The notes below the pieces were generated by a model. That model had not been told where the DNA came from. It ran no database searches and worked only from the letters and a program-made list of their open reading frames with translations. From Solirubrobacteraceae bacterium (GTDB lineage Bacteria; Actinomycetota; Thermoleophilia; Solirubrobacterales; Solirubrobacteraceae): a stretch of 64,000 bases of DNA. The number at the start of each line of letters is the position of its first letter. Position 1 is the first letter of the stretch. Positions 1-8,636 of this stretch are shown in pieces. The DNA lies in NCBI GenBank assembly GCA_025449845.1, contig JANWIP010000005.1, forward strand, positions 203,159-267,158, read 5' to 3'. Made by a program: the position numbers and the translations under genes.

Positions 1-74
1 AGCGTCACCGTCGCGGAGCGCTTGGGCAGCTTCAGGGCATCCTTGTCGGCGGTGTTTCTGCGCAGAAGTCTCAT
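1..74 (-). CDS. Partial gene downstream of flhF, possible PilZ/flagellar brake protein
   Basis: Only the first 24 codons are inside the window (start ATG at 74-72, reading off the left edge). The peptide begins MRLLRRNTADKDALKLPKRS and continues ATVT. It starts 19 bases after the flhF stop, so it is probably the next gene of the same minus-strand flagellar operon. The Leu-Pro-x-x-x-x-x-Val-Thr pattern is loosely like the start of YcgR/PilZ flagellar-brake proteins, but 24 residues cannot decide this. FlhG is the other common neighbour of flhF, yet no P-loop is visible. No clear ribosome binding site precedes the ATG. The gene is likely real; its function is a guess. Confidence 0.4.
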   Translation of the reverse strand, partial: MRLLRRNTADKDALKLPKRSATVT

Positions 75-93
75 CTTTGAGGGCTCATTTGAT

Positions 94-1590
94 TTATGAC
101 AACAAGCGGTCAGCCAAATGGGTCGGGTCGATACGGGTCAGGCCTCCACGAACACGGCCCCGATCCAACAGATATTCGGGCGCGAGCCCGAAGCGGCAGG
201 CAGCCTCGACGGCCACGCCGATCTGGTCGGTCTCGTCCGCGTGGGTGATCGCCATCGCGCTCGCCTGGAGGGGCCGCAGAGCCTCCAGCAGCTGCGCCGC
301 GGCCCTTGCGCCAAGGGTGGCCGGCAGCGCCACCACCACCCTGTCGGGCTTCAGTTCCTCCAGCACGCCCGCCATCTTGCGGATGCCCGAGCGATCGGCG
401 GGGGAGAGCGGCGGCAGATCGAGTAGCAGCAGTCCGGCTTCGCGGGCCTGCGCCAATGCCTGTCGTGCGCGCATGGAGGCGATCGCCTCGGGCTCCATGA
501 TCTGCGGGCTCAGCAGCATCGCCGGCTCCTCGGCCTCTCCCACCAGGGTGATCGTCGCGCAGCTCGCCGGCAGCGAACCCGCCCTGCGGTAGGCACTCAG
601 CAGCGCCGCGCAGCAGCTCGTCTTGCCGCTGCCTCCGGGACCCACGACTGCCACGGTTGCGCTCTGCGCGAGCAGCAGTGGCGTATGCGGGATGCGCGCG
701 ACCACGGCGCCGTGCACGGCCTTCGCCAGGCCGATGCGGGGGGCGAACGGCAGCCCGTGGGCGATGGCGGCGTCCACCAGCTCGCCCGTCAGCTCCTCGC
801 TCACACCCGCGCCGGTCATGGCTTTTTCGATGCCCATGCGGGCGCGCCCGCGGCGCGGGACGTCCGGAGCCTGAGCGGCTCGTGGCCGCATGACCTGGAG
901 GTCACTCATCTCACGATCCAGCAGGTCAAGTTCCTCGCCGAGAGGGCTTGCCGCGGGGGGTTGAGGTGCGGGCGTGGGCAGCGCCTGCTCGGCCTGTACC
1001 AGTGCCGAGGCGAAGGTGTCAGCCGTAAGCTCGCGGAACTCGCCCGGCAGATCCGCGGCGCGGCGCGGGGGGTCCTCAACAATGGACTCAGGCGCGGGCG
1101 GGGTGGCGAGGGCCGGCTCAGGTGTGCCTGCGGCGGCGATCGTGGCCAGCGTGTCGGTCACATAGGCCCCCGCGGGTCGCGCCACGGCGGGCATCGGGGC
1201 GAGTGCAGGCGCCCCCGCATGCGTAGAGGCCGCCGGTCGCGGCATGGGCGGTAACGCCGGCTCGCCCACACCCTCGTCGTAGATGTCGATGCGTGGCGTT
1301 CCCGGCTTGGCCTCGACCTCCACGAAGGTGCGCTGGAAGAAACCGCCGATGCCGCCCTCAAGCCCGCGCCGGCGGCGCACCACGATCGCGTCGGTACCCA
1401 ACTCGGCCTCGATGCGCGGGATCAGCTCGTCGATCGAGCGCCCCCGGTACACACGAAGATCGCCATCGGTGGAGGCTTGCCCGGCGCTTGGGCCACGCGC
1501 GCTTGCACCAAGCGCGCTCGCGCCGTGGAGCAAGGCATCTTCATCGAGGGGCTGTGGCGGGGCGGTGAGCAGGGCGCTGTGGGTGCTCAT
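94..1590 (-). CDS. flhF: Flagellar biosynthesis GTPase-like protein FlhF (diverged)
   Basis: FlhF is an SRP-family GTPase that helps place and start flagella at the cytoplasmic membrane. The 498-residue protein has the usual layout: an N-terminal block with the RVYRGRSIDELIPRIEAELG signature near residues 47-66, a Pro/Ala-rich linker (about 100-240), then the NG-like domain with a P-loop GPGGSGKT at 317-324. The start is the ATG at 1590-1588, which overlaps the flhA stop (ATGA); the reading frame stays open further upstream inside flhA, but that is antisense-frame shadow. Oddities: the DTAGR motif of G3 is replaced by DLPPLSPADR, and the TKxD motif of G4 reads THAD, so GTP handling may be altered. 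Identity is firm from position and the N-terminal domain. Confidence 0.88.
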   Translation of the reverse strand: MSTHSALLTAPPQPLDEDALLHGASALGASARGPSAGQASTDGDLRVYRGRSIDELIPRIEAELGTDAIVVRRRRGLEGGIGGFFQRTFVEVEAKPGTPRIDIYDEGVGEPALPPMPRPAASTHAGAPALAPMPAVARPAGAYVTDTLATIAAAGTPEPALATPPAPESIVEDPPRRAADLPGEFRELTADTFASALVQAEQALPTPAPQPPAASPLGEELDLLDREMSDLQVMRPRAAQAPDVPRRGRARMGIEKAMTGAGVSEELTGELVDAAIAHGLPFAPRIGLAKAVHGAVVARIPHTPLLLAQSATVAVVGPGGSGKTSCCAALLSAYRRAGSLPASCATITLVGEAEEPAMLLSPQIMEPEAIASMRARQALAQAREAGLLLLDLPPLSPADRSGIRKMAGVLEELKPDRVVVALPATLGARAAAQLLEALRPLQASAMAITHADETDQIGVAVEAACRFGLAPEYLLDRGRVRGGLTRIDPTHLADRLLS

Positions 1591-3680
1591 GCGTGGATGA
1601 CTCCAATCGTTTCGACGTTGATGCCCGGCGCGATCTCGTTGTAGGAGCACACCGGGAGGTGGGGCTGGGCCTGGGCGATCAGCCTGCGCAGATGGCGGCG
1701 CACGCGCGCGCTGCACAGCAGGACGGGCCCTCGCCCGCCTGCGGTTCCCCGCGCGGTGGCGTGCTCTACCTGGGCTCGCAGCGCGCCGACGATGGCATGC
1801 GCGCGCGGCGGGTCCATCGCCAGGTACTCGCCGTCTGTGGTCTGGGTGATCGAGGTGGCCACCTCCTGCTCGATCGCAGGATCCAGGGTGATCGCCTGCA
1901 AACGCAGCTGCTCGTCCAGGTGCGGAGCGGTGATGGCGCGTCCCAACGCCTGGCGGGCATACTCCGAGAGCAGGCTCGTGTCCCGTGTTATTCGTGCCTT
2001 GTCCCCGATCGCCTCCACGATCGTGCCCAGATCGCGGATCGCCAGACCTTCGCTGAGCAGCGACTGCAGCACGCGCTGGATCTCGCCCAGCGACAGCAGC
2101 TCCGGTACGACCTCCTCGACGACCGCCGCATTGGTCTCCTTCAGCTGCTCCAGCAGCGCCTTGACGTCCTGGCGCGTCAACAGCTCCGCGGCGTGAGCCC
2201 TGATGGTCTCCGTCAGGTGCGTGACGACCACCGACTCGGCATCGACCACCGTGTAGCCCATCGACTCGGCCTCCGCGCGCGCGGACTCGTGCACCCACGT
2301 CGCGGGCAGCCCGAAGGCCGGCTCGGTGGTGGGGATGCCCTGCAGGGTGCCCACGGCATCGCCGGGGTCCATCGCCAACAGGTGCCCGGGCATGATCCGC
2401 CCGCGCGTCACCTCGCTGCCGCGCACCTTCACCGCATACTCGTGGCTCTCCATGCCTAGCTCGTCGTGGATGCGCACCGCCGGGATCAACACACCCAGCT
2501 CGCCCGCGATCTGGCGGCGGATCTGGCTGACACGGCGCAGCAGCGCGCCGCCGCCGCTGCCGTCCACCAGCGGCACGAGCCCGAAGCCGATCGCCAACTC
2601 CAAGGCGTCCAGCGGGGTGCGCTCGGTGCTGTCGCCCTCGGCGGGCGGTAAGGCGGCCTGCGCGCCCGCCGCCAGCGTGGCGGGGTGGGCGGGGTGGGCG
2701 GGATCCCATCCCTCCTCGCCAGGCATCCCATTGCGCACGGCCCAACCGATCGCACCGAAGATCGCGGCGATCATCAGAAATGGCAGCTTGGGCAGTCCCG
2801 GCACGAGTGCGAATAGGCCGATCACCACGGCGGCGACCATCGGCGCCTTGCGCTGGCGCAGGATCTGCCCCGCGATGTCCGAGCCCAGGTCGCGTTCGGA
2901 GGATGAGCGCGTGACGATGATGCCGGTCGCCACTGAGATCAGCAGCGCCGGTATCTGTGCGGCCAGGCCATCGCCGACGGTCAGCAGCGAGAAGCGTTGA
3001 GCGGCTTCGGCGAAGCTCAGATGGTGTTGGGCCACACCCACCACGATGCCGCCGACGAGGTTGATGGAGGTAATGATCAGGGCCGCCATCGCATCGCCCT
3101 TGACGAACTTGGAGGCGCCGTCCATCGCCCCGTAGAAGTCGGCTTCGCGTGAAATCTCCGAGCGTCGCGCCCGCGCCTCATCGTCGGTGATCAGCCCCGC
3201 ATTCAGATCGGCGTCGATCGCCATCTGCTTGCCCGGCATCGCGTCCAGCGTGAAGCGTGCTCCCACCTCCGCCACGCGCCCCGCGCCGTTGGTCACCACC
3301 ACGAACTGGATAACCACCAGGATCAGGAAGATCACAAGGCCCACCACGACGTTGCCGCCGACGACGAACTGCCCGAAGGACTTCACCACGCTGCCGGCTT
3401 CGCCATTGGTGAGGATCAAACGTGTGACCGACACGTTGATCGCCAGGCGGAACATTGTTGTCAGCAGCAACAGTGAGGGGAAGGCCGCGAAGTCGAGCGC
3501 CTTATTCAGGTACATCGTCGCCACCACGATCGTCAGGGCGGCGGAGATGTTGATGGTGATCAGCAGGTCCAGCAGCATCGGCGGCAGCGGCACGACGAGC
3601 ATCGTCACCACCATCACCACCGCTACCGCCGCCAGCAGATCGGTGTGCTTCAAAAGTCGGCGTACGATCTCGCTGTTCAT
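1587..3680 (-). CDS. flhA: Flagellar type III export gate protein FlhA
   Basis: FlhA is the large gate subunit of the flagellar export apparatus, with an N-terminal membrane half and a C-terminal cytoplasmic ring that docks chaperone-substrate complexes. The 697-residue length matches the family. About eight hydrophobic segments lie in residues 15-310, including the conserved stretch MFRLAINVSVTRLILTNGEAG region; the C-terminal half is soluble. The start ATG at 3680 was chosen because an AGGAGGG box lies about 10 bases upstream; the open frame extends further but without family similarity. It overlaps flhF by four bases and follows flhB by 91 bases. That gap contains a 13-base palindrome. No anomalies seen. 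Confidence 0.96.
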   Translation of the reverse strand: MNSEIVRRLLKHTDLLAAVAVVMVVTMLVVPLPPMLLDLLITINISAALTIVVATMYLNKALDFAAFPSLLLLTTMFRLAINVSVTRLILTNGEAGSVVKSFGQFVVGGNVVVGLVIFLILVVIQFVVVTNGAGRVAEVGARFTLDAMPGKQMAIDADLNAGLITDDEARARRSEISREADFYGAMDGASKFVKGDAMAALIITSINLVGGIVVGVAQHHLSFAEAAQRFSLLTVGDGLAAQIPALLISVATGIIVTRSSSERDLGSDIAGQILRQRKAPMVAAVVIGLFALVPGLPKLPFLMIAAIFGAIGWAVRNGMPGEEGWDPAHPAHPATLAAGAQAALPPAEGDSTERTPLDALELAIGFGLVPLVDGSGGGALLRRVSQIRRQIAGELGVLIPAVRIHDELGMESHEYAVKVRGSEVTRGRIMPGHLLAMDPGDAVGTLQGIPTTEPAFGLPATWVHESARAEAESMGYTVVDAESVVVTHLTETIRAHAAELLTRQDVKALLEQLKETNAAVVEEVVPELLSLGEIQRVLQSLLSEGLAIRDLGTIVEAIGDKARITRDTSLLSEYARQALGRAITAPHLDEQLRLQAITLDPAIEQEVATSITQTTDGEYLAMDPPRAHAIVGALRAQVEHATARGTAGGRGPVLLCSARVRRHLRRLIAQAQPHLPVCSYNEIAPGINVETIGVIHA

Positions 3681-3705
3681 CGCCCGTCCCTCCTGTCGAT
3701 GAGAC

Positions 3706-3718
3706 GGTTTTGAAAACC
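3706..3718. promoter_or_regulatory. Palindrome GGTTTTGAAAACC in the flhB-flhA gap
   Basis: The 91-base gap between flhB and flhA contains a perfect palindrome with a one-base centre, about 26 bases before the flhA start. It is AT-rich in a GC-rich neighbourhood, which makes it stand out. It could be an operator or simply a short hairpin; no promoter could be matched beside it. Confidence 0.25.
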
Positions 3719-3771
3719 ATTGAAGAAAGGCCTCCGCCTGGCGGCTCCGGCGTGTGGGTCGCGCACAGCGT

Positions 3772-4842
3772 TCATACCGCCTGCCTCCTACGCGCTGCCA
3801 ACCGGTACACGAACGCCAGCACCTGGGCCACGGCGGCATACAACTCCTCCGGGATCACCTGGCCGATCTCGGTGGAGCTGTGCAGGGCGCGTGCCAGCGG
3901 CGGGTCGGGCACGATCGGCACGTCGTTCTCCTCCGCCACGCGCCTGATCTGCGCGGCGATCAGGTCCTGGCCCTTGGCCACGACCTCGGGCGCCAGCTTC
4001 GCGCCGTCATAGCGCAGCGCGACGGCGTAGTGGGTGGGGTTCGTGACCACCACATCGGCCTCGGGCACCGCTGCCATCATGCGCGCTCGCGCTGCCTGCA
4101 TCTGGCGGCGACGCAGGGCACCGCGCACCTCGGCCGAGACGCCGTACTGGCGCAGCTCGTCCTTGACCTCCTGCTTGGTCATGCGGATCTGCTTCGAGTG
4201 CCGGTGGCGCTGCCAGGCAAGGTCGATCGCGCCGATCGCCAGATAGGCGAAGGCCGCATGCTGGGCGATGCCCATCGCGCGGCTTCCCATCATCTTGCCC
4301 AGGGCAGTCGGGGTGATGCCCACCAGCGAGGCCAGATTGCCCATGCCCGGCAGCAGCGCCAGCGCTGCCACTCCCGCGACGGCTGACACCTTGGTCACGG
4401 CCTTCAGCGCCTCGAAGATCACGTTGGGACCCAGCAGGTTGCGCATCCCCGATATCGGGTTGATGCGCCGGAAGTCCGGCGCCAGCGCCTTGGGCGAAGG
4501 GTGAAAACCCACCTGCGCCACGCCAGCCAGCAGGCCCGTGGCCATGCAGATGCCGGCGATCGGCCCCACCGTGACGAGCATCGTCTGCAGCACCTCGTGG
4601 AGCAGTTCCTGCAGGCCCGCCGTGGAGGTGGCCTGGCTGGGGTGCGCGATCTGCGCGAGGATGCGCCGGAACGATTCTGCGCCCGCATTGACGATGCCCG
4701 GCCCCAGGATGCTCAGGCCGAACAGCCCGGCCACCAGCACCAAGGAGCCGCCGGCGTCGGAGGAGCGCGCCACCTGTCCCTTCTCGCGTGCCTGCTCGCG
4801 GCGTTTGGGCGTGGCCTTCTCGGTGCGGTCGTGTTGAGCCAT
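3772..4842 (-). CDS. flhB: Flagellar export switch protein FlhB
   Basis: FlhB is the export-gate subunit that switches substrate class from rod/hook to filament proteins after self-cleavage. The 356-residue protein starts MAQHDRTEKATPKRREQARE, the typical family beginning with the (E)KTExATPKR(R)-like motif. Four hydrophobic segments follow, then a cytoplasmic domain with the autocleavage motif NPTH within VVTNPTHYAVALRYDG, so the switch function is expected to be intact. It starts 12 bases after the fliR stop and is co-oriented with fliR and flhA. Confidence is very high. Confidence 0.96.
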   Translation of the reverse strand: MAQHDRTEKATPKRREQAREKGQVARSSDAGGSLVLVAGLFGLSILGPGIVNAGAESFRRILAQIAHPSQATSTAGLQELLHEVLQTMLVTVGPIAGICMATGLLAGVAQVGFHPSPKALAPDFRRINPISGMRNLLGPNVIFEALKAVTKVSAVAGVAALALLPGMGNLASLVGITPTALGKMMGSRAMGIAQHAAFAYLAIGAIDLAWQRHRHSKQIRMTKQEVKDELRQYGVSAEVRGALRRRQMQAARARMMAAVPEADVVVTNPTHYAVALRYDGAKLAPEVVAKGQDLIAAQIRRVAEENDVPIVPDPPLARALHSSTEIGQVIPEELYAAVAQVLAFVYRLAARRRQAV

Positions 4843-4854
4843 GTCCCAGAGGTC

Positions 4855-5634
4855 CTATGCGACGTGCAGGGCGCCCAGAGCGGCCCCCACACTGGTCGAA
4901 AGTTGTTCGGACATCCATCCCGCCAGGAACGGCATCGAGGCGCCGACGATCAGCAGCGCCACCACCACCTTGGCGGGAAAGCCCACGGCGAAGACGCTTA
5001 TCTGTGGCACGACCCGCGAGACCACGCCGAAGGCCACGTCGGTGATCAGCAGCGCGATCACCACCGGCGCGGCAACCTCCAGGGTCGCCGCGAACACGCC
5101 GGTGAACATGTGCTCGGCACCACCTATCAGCGAGGTGAGCTGTGGCGCCGAGGTCAGCGGAACGAGTTGAAAGGTGCGCGCGAGACCGCGCAGCGTCCAC
5201 GCGTCCCCGCCGATGGCCAGGAAGATCAAGGTGCCGACCAAGGAGTAGAACCCGGTCAGCACACCCCCCTGGTTGCCATCTATTGGGTCGATCAGGCCGC
5301 CGTAGGAGAAGCCGGACTGGATGTCCGCCAGCGACCCCGCCGACTCCACTGCGGCGAATAGCGCGGCCAGCGCGAAGGCGAAGCCGAAGCCCACCAGCAA
5401 ACCCTCAAGCACGAGGCCCGCCAGCGCTAGCGCGTCGCTTGGTACGTGCTGACCCTGCAGGGCCACCGGCGCCAGCCCGATCGAGATCGCCACCGCGATG
5501 ATTCCGCGCACGTGCGGGGGGATCATCTTCGAGGAGAACAGGGGCGCCAGGAAGAACAGCGGCGTGATCCGCGCCAGCACCAGGATGAAGCCGGCCAGCT
5601 CGTTGCCCGCCAGCTGTTCGAGCAGGTGATTCAC
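4855..5634 (-). CDS. fliR: Flagellar export gate protein FliR
   Basis: FliR forms, with FliP and FliQ, the helical export channel in the MS ring. The 259-residue protein is almost entirely hydrophobic, with about six membrane segments and the family start pattern (ARITPLFFLAPLFSSKMIPP near residues 22-41). The start codon is GTG at 5634, giving the normal family length; no strong ribosome binding site is visible, suggesting coupling to fliQ, whose stop is 31 bases upstream. Order fliO-fliP-fliQ-fliR-flhB-flhA is the standard one. Confidence 0.95.
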   Translation of the reverse strand: MNHLLEQLAGNELAGFILVLARITPLFFLAPLFSSKMIPPHVRGIIAVAISIGLAPVALQGQHVPSDALALAGLVLEGLLVGFGFAFALAALFAAVESAGSLADIQSGFSYGGLIDPIDGNQGGVLTGFYSLVGTLIFLAIGGDAWTLRGLARTFQLVPLTSAPQLTSLIGGAEHMFTGVFAATLEVAAPVVIALLITDVAFGVVSRVVPQISVFAVGFPAKVVVALLIVGASMPFLAGWMSEQLSTSVGAALGALHVA

Positions 5635-5665
5635 AGGGCCGCCGATGTCAGGGTGAACGCCGTCA

Positions 5666-5938
5666 TCACGAGCCCACCAGTGTCGGAATGGAGGTGTAGA
5701 GGTTGGTGGTGTAGGACACCAGCTGTCCCAGCATCCACGGCCCCAGCAGCACCACCACGACCGCGATGCCCACGATCTTGGGTATCAGCGTGAGGCTCTG
5801 CTCCTGGATCTGCGTGACGGCCTGGAAGATGCTCACCAGCAGACCGACGACCAATCCCACCAGCAGCAGGGGGCCGGCGACCTTCAACGCCAGGCTCATG
5901 GCCTGCGAGGCGAGGTTGACGACTGTGTCCTGATTCAT
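5666..5938 (-). CDS. fliQ: Flagellar export gate protein FliQ
   Basis: FliQ is the small two-helix subunit of the FliPQR export channel. The 90-residue protein matches family length, with two hydrophobic helices (about 16-41 and 52-75) joined by the loop VTQIQEQSLTLIPKI, a highly conserved FliQ segment. It begins 9 bases after the fliP stop. An upstream GAG-rich stretch serves as likely ribosome binding site. Confidence 0.96.
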   Translation of the reverse strand: MNQDTVVNLASQAMSLALKVAGPLLLVGLVVGLLVSIFQAVTQIQEQSLTLIPKIVGIAVVVVLLGPWMLGQLVSYTTNLYTSIPTLVGS

Positions 5939-5947
5939 CTCATTCTC

Positions 5948-6598
5948 CTAGTGAAAGCTCTGCACGAGCGCTTTGATGACCAGATCCCAGCCGTCCACCA
6001 GCACGAACAGCAGCACCTTGAAAGGCAGCGAGATGAACGTCGGCGGCAGCATGATCATGCCCATGCTCATCAGCGTCGAAGAGACGATCAGGTCGATGAT
6101 CAAGAACGGCAGGAAGATCAAGAAGCCGATCTGAAAGGCGCTCTTCAGCTCGGAGACGATGAACGCCGGGATCAGTACCTCGGTCGGCACTTCCGCGCGC
6201 GTCTTGGGCGGCTTGGCGTGCGCGAGATCGATGAACAACGAGATGTCCTGCACGCGGGTCTGGCGAAACATGAACTGGCGCAGCGGTTCCTCCGCGCGCG
6301 CGATCGCGGTGGTGGTGTTGATGTGGTGGGCCGCAAGCGGTTCGATCGCATCGCGCTTGATCTGGCTCACAGTCGGGGCCATCACGAAGATCGTCAGGAA
6401 CAGCGCGATGCCCACCAGCACCTGGTTGGGCGGTGCGTTGGCGGTGCCCACGGCCGTGCGGATGAAACCCAGCACGATCAGAATGCGGCTGAAGCCGGTG
6501 ACGGTGAAGAGCATCGCCGGCACCAGCGTCAGGCCGCCCATCAGCAGCAGGATTTGAACGGCGTTCGAGGAGTTCAGGTTCACTTGCGCACCGTCCAT
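5948..6598 (-). CDS. fliP: Flagellar export gate protein FliP
   Basis: FliP is the core subunit of the flagellar export channel. The protein has 216 residues, shorter than the roughly 245 of FliPs that carry a cleaved signal peptide; here the signal-peptide region is absent and the chain starts just before the conserved LLLMGGLTLVPAMLFTVT segment. Other FliP hallmarks are present: FSRILIVLGFIRTAVG, the central soluble part with the ISLFIDLA pattern, and the C-terminal pair of helices ending VLVDGWDLV. Its first 19 bases overlap the 3' end of fliO in another frame, indicating tight coupling. The start could not lie further upstream without losing similarity. Confidence 0.95.
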   Translation of the reverse strand: MDGAQVNLNSSNAVQILLLMGGLTLVPAMLFTVTGFSRILIVLGFIRTAVGTANAPPNQVLVGIALFLTIFVMAPTVSQIKRDAIEPLAAHHINTTTAIARAEEPLRQFMFRQTRVQDISLFIDLAHAKPPKTRAEVPTEVLIPAFIVSELKSAFQIGFLIFLPFLIIDLIVSSTLMSMGMIMLPPTFISLPFKVLLFVLVDGWDLVIKALVQSFH

Positions 6599-7164
6599 TC
6601 GCGCAGGCGATCCAACGCGCTGCGACCATGGCCGGGAATCTGGATCGCGGCGCGGCCGGGATCGGGGTGGCGGTCAGGGTGCTGCTGATCCTCCCCGTCC
6701 TCCCCAAGTAGCCCCGCCTCGCGCGCCTGCTCCTCGCTGTAGCGATAGATCGGCATCACGCCCTGCTCGGCGCTGCCCACCACGAGGTGGTCGCTGCCGG
6801 CGCGCACCAGGTGCAGTGAGCGACCCGAGCCCAGCGGCAGCGTGGCCACGTTCTCGAGCCCCTCGCCCGCCGAGCGCGTCTCGCGCCCGGACTTCACCTG
6901 CTTGAGGATCCACGTCAGCCCCCAGATGACCGCGATCACGATCAACAACCCCACGATCGTGCGCACGATGCTGGGGCCACTCGAGCTGGTGTGCGTACCG
7001 ACCTTCGAGGGGGTGAGGTTCAGCGGTGTGCTTTCGCCGCCCCCGGCCTGCTTGGTGGCAGGAGTGAACGCCTGCGCAAGTGTGGCAGGGGCCAGCACCA
7101 ACACGGCAAGCGTGAAGATGGCGACCCGTACGGTCGCTCGCGAAAGCGGGAAGGACTTGGTCAT
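6580..7164 (-). CDS. fliO: Flagellar biosynthesis protein FliO
   Basis: FliO assists assembly of the FliP ring. The 194-residue protein has an N-terminal hydrophobic stretch (residues 13-32, ending ATLAQA, a plausible signal peptide), a Ser/Thr-rich spacer, a single membrane helix (about 69-87) and a small cytoplasmic domain with the family pattern LPLGSGRSLHLVRAGSDHLVVGSAEQGV. The C-terminus is extended and overlaps fliP by 19 bases. It is the first gene after a sigma-28-like promoter, separated from fliM by 125 bases, so fliO probably starts a transcription unit running to flhF. Confidence 0.9.
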   Translation of the reverse strand: MTKSFPLSRATVRVAIFTLAVLVLAPATLAQAFTPATKQAGGGESTPLNLTPSKVGTHTSSSGPSIVRTIVGLLIVIAVIWGLTWILKQVKSGRETRSAGEGLENVATLPLGSGRSLHLVRAGSDHLVVGSAEQGVMPIYRYSEEQAREAGLLGEDGEDQQHPDRHPDPGRAAIQIPGHGRSALDRLREWTVRK

Positions 7165-7196
7165 CGAGGGACGACTCCGAGGGAGAGTCGCCCGGT

Positions 7197-7223
7197 TTAT
7201 CGACGCCCATCAGGCGGGCTTTA
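7197..7223 (-). promoter_or_regulatory. Sigma-28 (FliA)-type promoter for fliO
   Basis: Read on the minus strand: TAAAGCCC, 11 bases, GTCGATAA. The classical FliA consensus is TAAAGTTT, 11 bases, GCCGATAA, so the -10 box matches 7 of 8. The -10 box ends 32 bases before the fliO ATG. A hairpin (GGGCGACTC paired with GAGTCGTCCC, with a small bulge) lies in the short leader between promoter and start. Confidence 0.7.
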
Positions 7224-7289
7224 GAGGAGCGCGCGGGCTTGCAGAACTCTCCTCATCCCGCCTCATTCAGAAGGTCCGGCAAAGGCTTC

Positions 7290-8636
7290 TCAGATCAGCT
7301 TCTGGACCTGCACGGCCCACTCGCCCTCGGCGCTCACGAGCAGCGTTCCGTGGGCGAAGGGCAGGCCACCGGCGAATAGTTCAATCGGGGTATCGACGCT
7401 CTGCTCAAGCTCCACCACCGTGCCCGGCGGCATTTCCAGGGCGTGGCCCAACGGCATATGCGTGCGCCCCAGCTCCGCCCACACGCGCACCGGCACCCCG
7501 AGCATCCGCTCAAGCGTTCCCAGGCCGCGTTCGGTCTGTCGCGCGCGGCCCAACCCCTCCTCCTCATCTCCCTGTGCGTTTTCAGCGCTCTTGCCGTCCT
7601 TGCCGGCAGCGGCGGCGCCCAACGTCGATGACAGTCGGCCGCCGGCCGCGGGGGCCATCGTCGAGGTCAGCTTGATTGCGCGTCGCGTGCCGCGTAGGCC
7701 GGGCCGGCCGCGACCCAGTGCCACACCCTCGGCATACAGCGCCACTCCGTCCTCGGCACGGCCCTCAAGCGTCAGCGTTGCGCCGGGCGTCAGGGCCAGC
7801 ATCTCCTCCACGGGCATCTGGCGCGATCCCACCTCGGCGCGCAGCAACACCTGCGCCTCGGCCAGTCCGCGCTGCACGGCCTGCTGCTCGCGCGGGTCGG
7901 CCTCGTGCGCGGTGCCCTCGGCACCGAGGATCTCGCCGGCCACCGGCTCGATCGCCGACCAGGGGATTAGCAGCGACATGCCCGAGCGCTCGCCGTCGAT
8001 GCGGCACTCGAAGGTAAGCAGGAAGGTGGGCTCGCCGATCGGCGCGAACACGCCCGCGTCGCCCTCCACGTCCACCTGCCCATAGGACAGCTCCAGGCCT
8101 CCGAGGTCGCGCCACGCCATCGCCAGCTGACCCACGATTGCGTCGAGGATGCCGCGCGTGAGCGCCCAGTCGATCTCACTCAGACGGCGCTCTGTGGGCG
8201 CCTGTGCGGCGGTGCCGCCGAGCAGGCATTCAAGCGACTGCAGCAGCATCGGCTGCTCGATCTCAAGCAGCATCTGGCGTTCGATCGGGCGCACCTGCAG
8301 AGCCACCGCCACCGACTGCGCTGGCAGTTGCGCGCGTGCGGCCGACCATGTGAGCTGGCTTGAGTCCGTCACGCGCAGTTCCACCTGTGCACGCAGCTCA
8401 CTGGAGAGGCGATTGGCCACCGTCTCGCAGAAGGGCCCCAGCACGCGCGCGATCTGACGGCGGAACTCGGTCGTGAACTTCGTGGGCTGCGAGAAGTCGA
8501 GGGTGCGGATACGCCGCGCGCGGCCGTGGGCGTCGATGTGCGGCTCGCCCGCGTGGGGGGAGGACGACCCCTCCTGGGAGTCCTTCAGGGACGCGTCCTG
8601 AGCTTGAAGGGACGCGTCCTGAGCTTGAGTACTCAC
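7290..8636 (-). CDS. fliM: Flagellar switch protein FliM with two C-terminal SPOA domains
   Basis: FliM is the middle C-ring protein that receives CheY-P. The 448-residue chain is about 100 longer than usual. Residues 38-65 (RARRIRTLDFSQPTKFTTEF) match the start of the FliM core; residues about 66-240 form the CheC-like middle domain. Two SPOA (FliN-type) domains follow: about 258-324 (VLLRAEVGSRQMPVEEMLALTPG) and 375-448 (PVRVWAELGRTHMPLGHALE), joined by an Ala/Gly/Glu-rich linker. A normal FliM has one. The start GTG at 8636 overlaps the fliN stop (GTGA). A separate fliN lies directly upstream, so the usual fliM-fliN order is reversed. Alternatively this is a FliM-FliN fusion or a FliY-like protein. 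Confidence 0.88.
   Translation of the reverse strand: MSTQAQDASLQAQDASLKDSQEGSSSPHAGEPHIDAHGRARRIRTLDFSQPTKFTTEFRRQIARVLGPFCETVANRLSSELRAQVELRVTDSSQLTWSAARAQLPAQSVAVALQVRPIERQMLLEIEQPMLLQSLECLLGGTAAQAPTERRLSEIDWALTRGILDAIVGQLAMAWRDLGGLELSYGQVDVEGDAGVFAPIGEPTFLLTFECRIDGERSGMSLLIPWSAIEPVAGEILGAEGTAHEADPREQQAVQRGLAEAQVLLRAEVGSRQMPVEEMLALTPGATLTLEGRAEDGVALYAEGVALGRGRPGLRGTRRAIKLTSTMAPAAGGRLSSTLGAAAAGKDGKSAENAQGDEEEGLGRARQTERGLGTLERMLGVPVRVWAELGRTHMPLGHALEMPPGTVVELEQSVDTPIELFAGGLPFAHGTLLVSAEGEWAVQVQKLI
8587..8628. repeat. Tandem 21-bp duplication at the 5' end of fliM
   Basis: The unit AGGGACGCGTCCTGAGCTTGA occurs twice back to back (8587-8607 and 8608-8628). In fliM it encodes two copies of the heptapeptide AQDASL(Q/K) near residue 5-17, ahead of the FliM core. 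It is in frame and looks like a recent slippage duplication. Confidence 0.85.

Noticed and set aside
1587..2745. 883-residue minus-strand open frame starting inside flhA and continuing into FlhF
   Set aside because: The first half is out-of-frame read-through of flhA with arginine-rich composition; FlhF similarity begins only at the ATG at 1590.
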